Part shown: positions 21,926 through 33,286 of the stretch, one piece after another | Position numbering within the stretch: the first letter of the stretch is position 1 | Layout of the letters: each line of letters starts with the position of its first letter | Source: Echinometra lucunter | Lineage: Eukaryota > Echinodermata > Echinoidea > Camarodonta > Echinometridae | DNA: 64,000 bases | Assembly (NCBI GenBank): GCA_029962745.1 | Contig: CM057162.1 | Coordinates: forward strand, 6,140,618-6,204,617 | Reading direction: 5' to 3' | The notes under the pieces: model-generated | The model's input: only the letters and a program-made list of their open reading frames with translations | Told to the model about the DNA's origin: nothing | Database searches by the model: none | Translations under genes and position numbers: made by a program

Positions 21926-22111
21926 ATCACAAAACTCTGTCTTGATGACATCTTTGGTGTTGGGGGAGACGAGGAACTATCCTCCTCAGCATCACGTGAT
22001 TTGGCAGAAGCTCTTTGTTCCATGCCTCATCTGAATGATTTAACTTTGAACAACACTCTTCCACATGATGACTTCTTCTCAGTAATGAAAGAAAAAGCTT
22101 CGCATATCAAG
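21926..22111 (+). CDS. NLR exon 5: leucine-rich repeat exon (array unit 1)
   Basis: 186 nt, 62 codons, phase 0 at both ends, acceptor gatttctttgtag and donor ATCAAG|gtatag. It reads ITKLCLDDIFGVGGDEELSS, then SRDLAEALCSMPHLNDLTL, ending KEKASHIK. Two LxxLxL beta-strand motifs (residues 1-7 and 35-41) suggest two LRRs per exon, of ribonuclease-inhibitor-like length. It is the first of the twelve near-identical exons, after a long intron of about 6 kb. Confidence 0.92.
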
Positions 22112-23086
22112 GTATAGTCCCAGTTGATACAAAATGCATGTAAACACATTTCACCAATATCAAGTCAATAATATTCATATCATATATCCTTCTAGGTAGT
22201 TTAAACATTTTATTGTGCATCTCACAGTATGCAGATTAATGATCATCATGATTTTTTAAATCGTTTGCTGTATAGGGAAACGAATGGTCAAAAGAGGAAA
22301 CCTGTCTCGTTTATCCGGCCTCTGATTATATTCATCTTTGTAATTAACCAAATAAAATCTAGCACTGTATAAAATATATTTCATTTTACCAACTTCCTAA
22401 CTTCCGAAATGTAAAAAAATTGGTTATCTGCCACCTAAAACTAGGCCCTTTTCCGGCATTTGCATTTTACACATTTATATCGTTAGTGCATACTGCTAAG
22501 AAATGCATAATAAGCAAATCTCCTAGGCCTACATCTGGCCAAATCGTTTCATGGGACAATGCAATTGTGCACTCATCGATCTTGACTACCTTACTTTCCT
22601 ATGCCTTTCAAACTCGGAATAAATATCATTGAAAAATTAAAAGTCAGCAACAAACGAACACGTAAACGATACAAACAAATAACAAAAATACATTTAAGAG
22701 GTTTATATTTCAAGTGTTTTGTGTATAACTATGTTGTTGTAGCTGCAAAGGTATTCCTAAAAGATGTCAGGAGAAGACTGAAAGGTTTAGTTATTGTTAC
22801 CAGAGGAGATACTCTACAGTTTCTTCACTGGGTTCTTGTGTTGGAAAAATAACATAGAATCGTTTTTATTTTCTTATATTTTTATTTTTAAACTCTTTTA
22901 TTAACCTGTAACCGTCTATGTTTTTAAAAACATATATAACTTGAAACTTTTTTTTTCACTCTACCCGTTCATTGTTAGTTATATGCATGATCAGGGGATG
23001 GTATTTGTTAGCTTGGATGAGTAGATTCTTTCAGTCCTCGATGTATTACCGTGTTGATATGTTTCTATGAATTGATTTCTTTGTAG

Positions 23087-23272
23087 ATCACCAAACTCTG
23101 TCTTGAGCATAACTCGGATTATATGGGATTCAGGGAGCTGTCCCCCTCAGCATCACGTGATTTCGCAGAAGCTCTTTGTTCCATGCCTCATCTGAATGAT
23201 TTAACTTTGAACAACACTCGTCCACATGATGACTTCTTCTCAGTAATGAAAGAAAAAGCTTCGCATATCAAG
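23087..23272 (+). CDS. NLR exon 6: leucine-rich repeat exon (mosaic)
   Basis: 62 codons, phase 0-0. The first half reads ITKLCLEHNSDYMGFRELSP, unlike its neighbours but almost identical to the distant exon at 49732. The second half (HLNDLTLNNTRPHDDFF) matches the neighbouring array units. This mosaic suggests gene conversion or unequal exchange. It lies in the upstream copy of the duplicated block. Confidence 0.92.
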
Positions 23273-23305
23273 GTATAATCCCAGTTAATACAAAATGCAT
23301 GTAAA

Positions 23306-24270
23306 CCCAGAAGGAAAAACCAGTTGCAGCTGGACCAGTTGAACCAGTTAAATTCCAACTGGTAACTCTGGAAATTGAAACATCGTAACTGGTCTAACTG
23401 GTCCAGTTAAAAATCAAACTTGTCGAAAACCAGTAAGAAATTTAAACTGGTCCTGGTAACTGGAATTTCATACTGGTCCCAATTGTTACTGGTCTGGAAG
23501 TGGTTTCACTGACCTCACTGGTGTTTTAAACTGGTATTTCCAACTCAACTGGTCTTACTGGTGTTTCCAACTAGTCTTACTGGTATTTCCGTTGACAGCT
23601 GGAATTTTCAAACAAAGAAATAAAATTGCATTCTTATTTTATTTTAAATGTTGATTTCTCTAGAAAAAAAGGAAATATGCAAATGAGGTAAAACCATGTG
23701 ATCAACAAAAGCATCCACTGGTGTAACTGGTCAAGACCAGTTGAGCATTGTAGCCTACTTGAAACAAAAACTGGATTTAAACCAGTTGATTATCTAGAAT
23801 ATATTTTGTTTTGTTTATATTTATTGACAATGATTATAGCAGTAGTAGTAGTATGATAATAATAATAGTCATAATAATGATAATAATGATAATAATAATA
23901 ACAATAATAATAATAATAATAACAATAATAATAATGATAATAATAATAATAACAATAATAATAATAATAATAACAATAATAATAATAATAACAAGCACAA
24001 TCATAATGATGATAATAATAATCTCGGAACAAAAATAGCTCAATCATCAACTGGTCTGACTGGAAATATGGCCATTGTTCAGTTCAGTAAAACCAGCTTG
24101 ATGAAAAATAATTTAACTAGTTTTACTTCTTTACTGCAACTGGAGTACAATTCATGGAACTGGTTTCCAGTTGATTTTAACTGGCCCAGTTAAAAATCAA
24201 CTGGTCCAGTAAAAATCAACTGGAAACCAGTAAAAAATTCTTACTGGTCTAACTGGTTTTTCCTTCTGGG
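23306..24270. mobile_element. Non-autonomous DNA element with perfect 20-bp TIRs (copy A)
   Basis: The ends are CCCAGAAGGAAAAACCAGTT and its exact reverse complement. The interior is packed with CCAGT/ACTGG motifs. Uninserted sister introns read 'gtaaacacattt', while here the flanks are gtaaa and aacacattt, so the target duplication is 2 bp (AA). An ATT/ATG microsatellite sits in the middle. There is no transposase frame; the superfamily is unknown. Confidence 0.92.
23848..24022. repeat. ATT/ATG-rich microsatellite
   Basis: Trinucleotide tract (AAT)n with AAC and GAT variants inside the TIR element. All reading frames across it give Ile-, Tyr- or Asn-rich strings that are not genes. The partner tract in copy B is at 31000-31190. 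Confidence 0.95.
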
Positions 24271-25131
24271 AACACATTTCACCAATATCAAGTAAATAAT
24301 ATTCATATCATATACCCTTCTAGGTAGTTAACACCTTTTAGTGTGTTTCTCACGATATGCATATTAATGATCGTCATGATTTTTAACTCCTTTGCTGTAT
24401 AGGGAAACGAATGGTCAAAAGAGGAAACCTGTCTTGTTTATCCGGCTTCTGATTATAAATCAGTCTCTGTATTTTAAATGAACCAAACAAAATCTCGCAT
24501 TGTATAAAATACATTTGATTTTACTCACTTCCTGACTTCCGAAATATAAAATATTGGTCATCTGTCAACTAAAACAAGGCCCTTTTCCTGATATTTGCAT
24601 TTTACACGTTTATATCGTTAGTGCATACAGCTAAGAAATGCATACTAAACAAATCTCCTACATCCGGCCAAATCGCTCCAACACGCCAAGGGACATTGCT
24701 ATTGTGCACTCATCGATCTTGATTACCCTACTTTCCTATGCCTTTCAAACCCAGAGTAAATATTACTGAAGAAAAAAACATGTCAACAAAAAAAAAGCAA
24801 AAAAAAACAAACCAAGCAAACAAATAACCAAAACACATTTAAGAGGTTTACATTTAGAGTATTTTGTGTGTATTTTGTTAGTGCATACAGCTAAGAAATG
24901 CATAATAGCAAATCACCTACATCCGGCCAAATTGCTCCAACATGTCCAAGTGACACTGCTATTGTGCACTCATCGATCTTGATTAACCTACTTTCCTATG
25001 CCTTTCAAACCCAGAATAAATATCACTGAAAAAAAACATGTCAACAACGAAACAAACATGCAAACCAAGCAAACAAATAACCAAAACACATTTAAGAGGT
25101 TTATATTTAAAGTATTTGTGTTTAACTATGT

Positions 25132-25692
25132 CACCGGCGTAAATCCACTCTGAGGAGTGGGGGGGGGGGGGATGATTGACTTTTTTGACGATTTTTTTTT
25201 TTCTGTCGATCTCACACTTAAGTATAAGCACACACCCTCACTGACCCCCACAGACCCCCTACACACATTTTAATATTTATTTTGCGAGCGAGCGAAGCGA
25301 GTGAGCCAAATATAACCATTTTTCTAGTTTTTAATTGCATTTTCTAACAGAAATTCTAAACTATCAGCGAGCAAAGCGAGCAAGCCAAAAATAACCACCT
25401 TTCTCATTTTTAATCGCATTTTCGAATAGAAACTTTAAATTAATGACGAGCGAGCGAGCCAAAAATAACCACTTTTTTGGTTTCCAATCGCATTTTCAAA
25501 TAGAAATTCTAAAATATGATGGTTGTTTATGACAGATATTCAAAGATTTTACCAACGGATTAATTAAAATATATTTTCTTTCTTAAAAAGTGGGGGGGGG
25601 GGGGATATTTGTACACGCCATCCCCCCCTCTCCAAAAAGTGGGGGGGATATATCCCCCACCCCCCCCCCCCCCCCCGGGATTTACGCCAATG
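25132..25692. mobile_element. hAT-like non-autonomous element with poly(G) ends (copy A)
   Basis: The 15-bp terminal inverted repeats follow CAYYGGCGTAAATCC. They are flanked by perfect 8-bp duplications 'aactatgt' (25124-25131 and 25693-25700). Sister introns without the insertion read 'aactatgtagttgttgtag'. An 8-bp TSD and CA-starting ends fit the hAT superfamily. The interior has poly(G)/poly(C) tracts near both ends and several tandem units of about 80 bp with 'gcgagcgagcgaagcgag' and 'aaataaccacttttt'. No coding frame. Confidence 0.88.
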
Positions 25693-26040
25693 AACTATGT
25701 AGTTGTTGTAGCTGCAAAGGTATTCCTATAGATGTCAGGAGAAGATTGAAGTGCTTGATTATTGTTACCTGAGGAGATACACCACATTTTCTGCAATGTC
25801 TTGGAAAAAAATGTCTAAGTATCGTTCCCTTTTTTTTCTGGGGGTGGGGGTTATTTTTTAAACTCTTTTATTAACCGTTTACGTTTAGGTTTTTTTTTTA
25901 AATGTGTCTAAATTGAAACTTATTTTTTCACTCTACCCGTTCATTGTAAGTTGCATGCCTGATAAGGGGATGGTATTTGTTAGCTTGGATGAGTAGATTC
26001 ATACAGTACTCGATGTATTAGCGTGTTGATATGTTTCTAT

Positions 26041-26075
26041 GAATTGATTTCTCTGCCGAATCGCACCTAGGGACA
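26041..26075 (+). other. Exon-loss scar in the LRR array (copy A)
   Basis: The usual pre-exon sequence 'gttgatatgtttctatgaattgatttct' runs directly into 'ctgccgaatcgcacctagggacaatg', which resembles the downstream half of a normal intron ('ccaaatcgct..aagggacaatg'). The acceptor, the exon and the first half of the next intron are missing. The same junction lies in copy B at 33250-33286. Confidence 0.8.
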
Positions 26076-26285
26076 ATGTTATCATCGATCTCGACAACTA
26101 CCCTATTTTCCTCTGACTTTCAAACTTAGAAAAATATAATTAAAAAAAAAACATGTCAACAACAAACACGCAAACAACAATATCCACACACTTTTAAGAA
26201 GTTTATATTTCAAGTGTTTTTGAGAAACTATGTGTAGTTGCTGTAGCTGCAAAGGTATTCCTAATAGATGTCAGGAGAAGATTGA

Positions 26286-27899
26286 GGTGCCAGGTAGAAA
26301 TGTCAGAGGTAAAAATGTCAGATGGGAAAATGTCAGAGGTAAAAATGTGAGAGGTAAAAAGTCAGAGGAAAAACGTCAGGGGTAAAAATGTCAGAGGCAA
26401 AAATGTCAGGGGTAAAAATGTCAGAGGTAAAAATGTCAGAGGTAAATGTCAGAGGTAAAAATGGGAGAGGATAAAATGGCAGAGGTAAACATGTCAGAGG
26501 TAAAAATGTCAGAGGAAAAATGTCAGAGGCAAAAATGTCAGGGGTAAAAATGTCAGAGGTAAAAAATGTCAGAGGTAAATGTCAGAGTTAAAAATGTCAG
26601 AGTTAAAAATGTCAGCGGTAAAAATGTCAGAGGAAAATTAAAGTAAACATGTTACAGGTATGAATATTGAATTATAGAAATTGTGGGGAGTGCGAGATAT
26701 TCAAATATGTTCTGTAATTATCTGTGTTTACTTGAATGTCCTTGTCTTGGCCATTTGGAAATAACAGTTATGGTGTTGGCGGGGTAAACGTACTGGTATG
26801 CGCGCATTGCCTAAAGACCACGTTTACACCCCGGAGACGGGCATTGTAAAAACGATGGTGGGAAATACCTTTGGCTTTGTAACATGAGTAGCTGACCACA
26901 CGAGTGCGCGATTTTAATATGCACATTCCTCTTCATAAGCCCCCCCCCCTCCGCCCTACTCTAATCAAGCGTGGTGTACGTGAACGAATACTTAAATATT
27001 AATATCCTCATACGTAAGGAAGAACAGGAAGTAAGCGAAATTGAACTGTTAATTCGATCTATTTCTCGACCTTTTATATTATTATTATTATCTGTTATAT
27101 TATTTCATCGGATACTCTGAGGAATTATCAATTTTTAAAAAGAATTACTCATTTAGTTTATTGCGTTGCATATGCAAAACATCAAACGTGGATATCCCTT
27201 TAGCTTTCTTTCCATCTACCTGTCATTCCACTAAGATCTTAAATCATTTACTATAATCCTGTAACTTATTTCCATCAATATTAAAAAAATATATATATAT
27301 ACTAATTATAATGAACATCATGCCATACATTTTCTACTCAAAAGGCGCAATTTACTTGTTGAAATTGTCACAAATATGTTTCACAGTGCATGTCAAGCAG
27401 CCAAAGCTTAAACTCAGAGAGGGAACTGGGCGTTCGTTTGCTGCTATATATAGAGTCAGCTTAACAAGTTTACGGAAGATGAAAACACTGTTGGGTAAAG
27501 CACACATACCGGAATGTTCTCAACGCCAAAACAAGAATCTTCTCATTGGGTGATTTATGAATAGGGTAAGATTATCACTTCCACATCAAATAATAAGACA
27601 GGAAGGCCATTCAAGTGACTGAACATATACAGTTGGCTTACAGAGAGTAGTATAATTATTGTGATCACTCCATTTATACCATGTATACAGTACTCTTTTT
27701 TATATCTCGTGCTCTTCCTAATTTCGAATTCAATATTCTTACCTGTAACACGTTCTCTTCGGCATTTTCAGAGCTGACATTTTCAACTCTGGCATTTTTA
27801 CCTCTGAACTGTTTACCTCTGAAATTTCTACCATTGACATTTTTTCCTCTGACATTTTTACCTCTGACATTTTCACCTCTGACATGTTTACACCGAACC
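26286..27899. mobile_element. Foldback element with minisatellite arms, 8-bp TSD (copy A)
   Basis: Perfect 8-bp repeats 'aagattga' (26278-26285 and 27900-27907) flank the block. Sister introns read 'agaagattgaaaggtttag' or similar without it. The left arm is a 15-bp minisatellite (aaaaatgtcagaggt)n at 26304-26637, and the right arm at 27770-27890 has the same unit inverted. Between them lie about 1.1 kb of unique-looking DNA, including an 80-codon reading frame (27311-27553) with no recognised domain. Confidence 0.88.
26304..26637 (+). repeat. 15-bp minisatellite, unit aaaaatgtcagaggt
   Basis: More than twenty imperfect units in tandem, with the same array at 33514-33845. The inverted units at 27770-27890 and 34982-35100 produce a repetitive Arg-Gly-Lys-Asn-Val reading on the minus strand that is not a gene. 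Confidence 0.95.
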
Positions 27900-28534
27900 A
27901 AGATTGAAAGGTTTAGTTATTTTTACAAGAGGGGATACGCATAAGAACTTGGAAGCGTCGAATGGGAGGAGAGAGAGGAGGGCAGGAGAAAGAGGAGAGG
28001 AGGAGGAAAATAAACAATAGAAGAAAAATGAGAAGTGGGATATGCATGGAAACTAGGAGGAAAGGAGGAAGGAGGAGGAGAAAGTTACTATCAAAGCCAC
28101 TGAATAACTTTTTTGCCCTGTAGAATGCATTTTAAGACAGAAGCATATGCCTGTCCAGTTTAGCTTTTCAAATGGTGGAATTCAGTGACAGATATGTTGA
28201 TGATAACATCCTGTATTAAAAAAAAATCCAATAGCATAATCTGAGGAAAGGAACGGAGAAAAAAAAAAGAGAACAAGAAGAGCCCAAGCTGACGTGACGG
28301 GACATTACAGCGTAGAAAAAGGAACTTAAATTATAAGAGACATACAGAACACACAAAGAAGATATAAATATAAATGTTATAAGTGAGAGAAAGAGAGGCT
28401 GGATCACTGGTATCACGACGGACAGGGACAAATCAGGATCAGGGGGAGACAGAGAAAAACTAGAGGCTAGTTTTCAGCACTAAAGAAGGTATCAAACAAG
28501 CAAACAAGAGAGTGCAGAAAGGATGGAATGACAC

Positions 28535-28612
28535 AAGAGAAAAGGGAGAGAGAGAGAGAGAGAAAGAATTAAACAAAGAGAGAGAGAGACATAGAGAGAG
28601 ACAGCAAGACAG
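28535..28612 (+). repeat. GA-rich simple repeat (partner at 36085-36160)
   Basis: Mostly (GA)n with interruptions, present in both copies of the duplicated block. Ser/Leu-rich readings on the other strand come from it. Confidence 0.9.
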
Positions 28613-29056
28613 AGGAAGGGATGAAGCTTAGAACTTTCCCTCAACCAACGCTGACACTGTCTGTGTGTATACCATAGTACCGTACCCACAGCAGTGGGTG
28701 TTCACATTTTCAGTAACTTAACCGGCGAGTTACGCTATAGAGGCGGATCACATTATCGAAGCTTAACATACGCTACATTTTCATTAGTGCGTTCATGGTT
28801 TGGAAAATATATAAGAATCGTTTGTGTTGGTGTGCGTGAGTGCGTGTGTGTTTGTCAACTCTTTTTAATCTGTAACCGGTTATGGTTTTGAAAATTTGTT
28901 TAAATTGCAACTTTTTTTTTTCTCAATCTTTACCCGTTCATTTGTTAGTTATGTGCATGATCAGGGGATGGTATTTGTTAGATTGGACGAGTAGATTCAT
29001 TCAGTCTTCAATGTATTACCGTGTTGATATATTTCTATGAATTGATTTCTTAATAG

Positions 29057-29239
29057 ATCACCAAACTCTGTCTTGAGGACATCCCTGATGTTGGGGGAGA
29101 CAAGAAACTATCCTCAGCATCACGTGATTTGGCAGAAGCTCTTTGTTCCATGCCTCATCTGAATGATTTAACTTTGAACAACACTCGTCCACATGATGAC
29201 TTCTTCTCAGTAATGAAAGAAAAAGCTTCGCATATCAAG
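29057..29239 (+). CDS. NLR exon 7: leucine-rich repeat exon
   Basis: 61 codons (183 nt), phase 0-0, with one Ser codon fewer in the SSSAS stretch. It reads ITKLCLEDIPDVGGDKKLSS then ASRDLAEAL. The acceptor is gatttcttaatag, altered from the usual tttgtag but still usable. Its closest relative is the exon at 36606, its counterpart in the duplicated block. Confidence 0.9.
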
Positions 29240-30239
29240 GTATAATCCCAGTTGATACAAAATGCATGTAATCACATTTCACCAATATCAAGTAAATAAT
29301 ATTCATATCATATATCCTTCGAGGTAGTTTACGCATTTTTGTGTGTATCTCACGGTATACAGAAAAAAATGATCGTCATGATTTTTAACTCGTTTGCTAT
29401 ATAGGGAAACGAATGGTCAAAAGAGGAAACCTGTCTTGTTTATCCGGCTTCTGATTATAAATCAATCTCTGTATTTTAAATGAACCATACAAAATCTCGC
29501 ATTGTATAAAATACATTTTATTTTACTCACTTCCTGACTTCCGAAATATAAAATATTGGTCATCTGTCACCTAAAACAAGGCCCATTTCCTGATATTTGC
29601 ATTTTACACGTTTATATCGTTAGTGCATACAGCTAAGAAATGCATAATAAGCAAATCTCCTACATCCGGCCAAATCGCTCCAACACGCCAAGGGACAATG
29701 CTATTGTGCACTCATCCATCTTGATTACCCTACTTTCCTTTGCCTTTCAAACCCAGAGTAAATATCACTGAAGAAAAAAACAACATGTCAACAACAAAAC
29801 AAACAAGCAAACGAAGCAAACAAAATAACCAAAACACATTTAAGAGGTTATATTTAAAGTATTTTGTGTGTAATTATGTAGTTGTTGTAGCTACAAGCAT
29901 TTACTCATGTCAGGAGAAGATTGCAGTGCTTAATTATTGTTACCTGAGGAGATACTCCACATTTTCTGCAATGGGCTCATGTCTTGGCAAAATATTTAAG
30001 TATCGTTTTCTTTTTCTTTTTTCTGGGGGTTGGCGGTAATCTTTTTAACTCTTATATTAACCTGCAACGTTTAAGTTTTTAAAAAAAGTGTCTAAATTGA
30101 AACTTATTTTTTTCACTCTTCCCGTTCATTGTTGCATTAATGATCAGGGGATGGTATTTGTTAGCGTGGATGAGTAGATTCATTCAGTCTTCGATATATG
30201 ACCGTGTTGATATGTTTCTATGAATTGATTTCTTTGTAG

Positions 30240-30425
30240 ATCACGAAACTCTCTCTTCAGAGCATCCCTACTTTGGCGGAAGTCAAGAAACTATCCCCCT
30301 CAGCATCACGTGACTTGGCAGAAGCTCTTTGTTCCATGCCTCATCTGAATGATTTAACTTTGAAAGACACTCGTCCACATGATGACTTCTTCTCAGTAAT
30401 GAAAGGAAAAGCTTCGCATATCAAG
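30240..30425 (+). CDS. NLR exon 8: leucine-rich repeat exon
   Basis: 62 codons, phase 0-0, acceptor ttctttgtag and donor AAG|gtatag. It reads ITKLSLQSIPTLAEVKKLSP, the most divergent beta-strand window of the array, while the rest (SRDLAEALCSMPHLNDLTL) is standard. It is the counterpart of the exon at 23087 by position in the duplicated block, yet its variable window differs completely although the downstream introns are nearly identical. Confidence 0.92.
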
Positions 30426-30458
30426 GTATAGTCGAAGTTAATACAAAATGCATGTAAA

Positions 30459-31035
30459 CCCAGAAGGAAAAACCAGTTGCAGCTGGACCAGTTGAACCAG
30501 TTAAATTCCAACTGGTAACTCTGGAAATTGAAACATCGTAACTGGTCTAACTGGTCCAGTTAAAAATCAAACTTGTCGAAAACCAGTAAGAAATTTAAAC
30601 TGGTCCTGGTAACTGGAATTTCATACTGGTCCCAATTGTTACTGGTCTGGAAGTGGTTTCACTGACCTCACTGGTGTTTTAAACTGGTATTTCCAACTCA
30701 ACTGGTCTTACTCGTGTTTCCAACTAGTCTTACTGGTATTTCCGTTGACAACTGGAATTTTCAAACAAAGAATTGCATTCGTATTTTATTTTAAATGTTG
30801 ATTTCTCTAGAAAAAAAGGAAATATGCAAATGAGGTAAAACCATGTGATCAACAAAAGCATCCACTGGTGTAACTGGTCAAGACCAGTTGAGAATTGTAG
30901 CCTACTTGAAACAAAAACTGGATTTAAACCAGTTGATTATCTAGAATATATTTTGTTTTGTTTATATTTATTGACAATGATTATAGCAGTAGTAGTAGTA
31001 TGATAATAATAATAGTCATAATAATGATAATAATG

Positions 31036-31066
<31 letters not shown>

Positions 31067-31080
31067 TAATAATAATGATG

Positions 31081-31111
<31 letters not shown>

Positions 31112-31461
31112 GAATAATAATAATAATAACAAGCACAATCATAATGATGATAATAATAATAGCATAATATTGATGATGATAATAATAATTTCTTTGTAAT
31201 ATATAATTACTATCTCGGAACAAAAATAGCTCAATCATCAACTGGTCTGACTGGAAATATGGCCATTGTTCAGTTCAGTAAAACCAGCTTGATGAAAAAT
31301 AATTTAACTAGTTTTACTTCTTTACTGCAACTGGAGTACAATTCATGGAACTGGTTTCCAGATGATTTTAACTGGCCCAGTTAAAAATCAACTGGTCCAG
31401 TAAAAATCAACTGGAAACCAGTAAAAAATTCTTACTGGTCTAACTGGTTTTTCCTTCTGGG
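30459..31461. mobile_element. Non-autonomous DNA element with perfect 20-bp TIRs (copy B)
   Basis: Same element at the same intron position as copy A, with the same flanks and TIRs. It is longer only because of the central microsatellite and an added 'ataatattgatgatg' block. It was therefore present before the segmental duplication. Confidence 0.92.
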
Positions 31462-32342
31462 AACACATTTCACCAATATCAAGTAAATAATATTCATATC
31501 ATATACCCTTCTAGGTAGTTAACACCTTTTAGTGTGTTTCTCACGATATGCAGATTAATGATCGTCATGATTTTTAACTCCTTTGCTGTATAGGGAAACG
31601 AATGGTCAAAAGAGGAAACCTGTCTTGTTTATCCGGCTTCTGATTATAAATCAGTCTCTGTATTTTAAATGAACCAAACAAAATCTCGCATTGTATAAAA
31701 TACATTTGATTTTACTCACTTCCTGACTTCCAAAATATAAAATATTGGTCATCTGTCAACTAAAACAAGGCCCTTTTCCTGATATTTGCATTTTACACGT
31801 TTATATCGTTAGTGCATACAGCTAAGAAATGCATACTAAACAAATCTCCTACATCCGGCCAAATCGCTCCAACACGCCAAGGGACAATGCTATTGTGCAC
31901 TCATCCATCTTGATTACCCTACTTTCCTATGCCTTTCAAACCCAGAGTAAATATTACTGAAGAAAAAAACATGTCAACAAAAAAAAAAAAAAAAAAAAAC
32001 AACAAAAAAAAACAAACAAACCAAGCAAACAAATAACCAAAACACATTTAAGAGGTTTACATTTAGAGTATTTTGTGTGTATTTTGTTAGTGCATACAGC
32101 TAAGAAATGCATAATAGCAAATCACCTACATCCGGCCAAATTGCTCCAACATGTCCAAGTGACACTGCTATTGTGCACTCATCGATCTTGATTAACCTAC
32201 TTTCCTATGCCTTTCAAACCCAGAATAAATATCACTGAAAAAAAAACTTGTCAACAACGAAACAAACATGCAAACCAAGCAAACAAATAACCAAAACACA
32301 TTTAAGAGGTTTATATTTAAAGTATTTTGTGTTTAACTATGT

Positions 32343-32902
32343 CACCGGCGTAAATCCACTATGAGGAGTGAAGGGGGGGGGGGATGATTGACTTTTTTGA
32401 CGATTTTTTTTTCTGTCGATCTCACACTTAAGTATAAGCACACACCCTCACTGACCCCCACAGACCCCCTACACACATTTTAATATTTATTTTGCGAGCG
32501 AGCGAAGCGAGTGAGCCAAATATAACCATTTTTCTAGTTTTTAATTGCATTTTCTAACAGAAATTCTAAAATATGAGCGAGCAAAGCGAGCAAGCCAAAA
32601 ATAACCACTTTTCTCATTTTTAATCGCATTTTCGAATAGAAATTCTAAATTAATGACGAGCGAGCCAAAAATAACCACTTTTTTGGTTTCCAATCGCATT
32701 TTCAAATAGAAATTCTAAAATATGATGGTTGTTTATGACAAGTATTCAAAAATTTTACTAACGGATTAATTTAAATATATTTTCTTTCTTAAAAGTGGGG
32801 GGGGGGGGGATATTTGTACACGCCATCCCCCCCCCCCCTCCCCAAAAAGTGGGGGGATATATCCCCCCATCCCCCCCCCCCCCCCCGGAATTTACGCCAA
32901 TG
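32343..32902. mobile_element. hAT-like non-autonomous element with poly(G) ends (copy B)
   Basis: Same ends and same 8-bp duplications (32335-32342 and 32903-32910) as copy A, again with internal 'gcgagcgagcgaagcgag' units. It is shared by descent through the segmental duplication. Confidence 0.88.
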
Positions 32903-33249
32903 AACTATGTAGTTGTTGTAGCTGCAAAGGTATTCCTATAGATGTCAGGAGAAGATTGAAGTGCTTGATTATTGTTACCTGAGGAGACACACCACATTTT
33001 CGGCAATGTCTTGGAAAAAATTGTCTAAGTATCGTTTCCTTTTTTTTCTGGGGGTGGGGGTTATTTTTTAAACTCTTTTATTAACCTGTTACGTTTAGGT
33101 TTTTTTTTAAATGTGTCTAAATTGAAACTTATTTTTTCACTCTACCCGTTCATTGTAAGTTGCATGCCTGATAAGGGGATGGTATTTGTTAGCTTGGATG
33201 AGTAGATTCATACAGTACTCGATGTATTAGCGTGTTGATATGTTTCTAT

Positions 33250-33286
33250 GAATTGATTTCTCTGCCGAATCGCACCTAGGGACAAT
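33250..33286 (+). other. Exon-loss scar in the LRR array (copy B)
   Basis: Same fused junction as at 26041-26075, so the deletion predates the block duplication. Confidence 0.8.

Larger units (their letters stand above)
22900..29300 (+). repeat. Segmental duplication, copy A (partner at 30070-36850)
   Basis: Copy A holds the exons at 23087 and 29057, a 20-bp-TIR element, a microsatellite, an 8-bp-TSD poly(G) element, an exon-loss scar and a minisatellite foldback. All recur in the same order in copy B, at offsets rising from 7,153 to 7,212 and then about 7,550 bp. Long stretches, such as 26640-27670, appear almost identical to their partners. Confidence 0.95.

Noticed and set aside
22420..22632. 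70-codon frame starting MVICHLKLGPF, repeated at 37099, 39290, 40470 and 41629
   Set aside because: It lies inside the duplicated LRR intron, is conserved only because the intron is, and is broken in several other unit copies.
23790..24050. Reading frames rich in Tyr/His or Ile on both strands
   Set aside because: They are translations of an (AAT)n microsatellite. The same applies at 30958-31241 and 55457-55950.
23306..24270. CRISPR-like array of short repeats (CCAGTT)
   Set aside because: The motifs are irregularly spaced, in both orientations, enclosed by TIRs, and the genome is eukaryotic.
27674..27901. Minus-strand frame with repeated NVRGKNVRGK, resembling a pentapeptide-like repeat protein
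   Set aside because: It is the 15-bp minisatellite read in a frame that happens to stay open. The array is the arm of a foldback element and the opposite strand is equally open.
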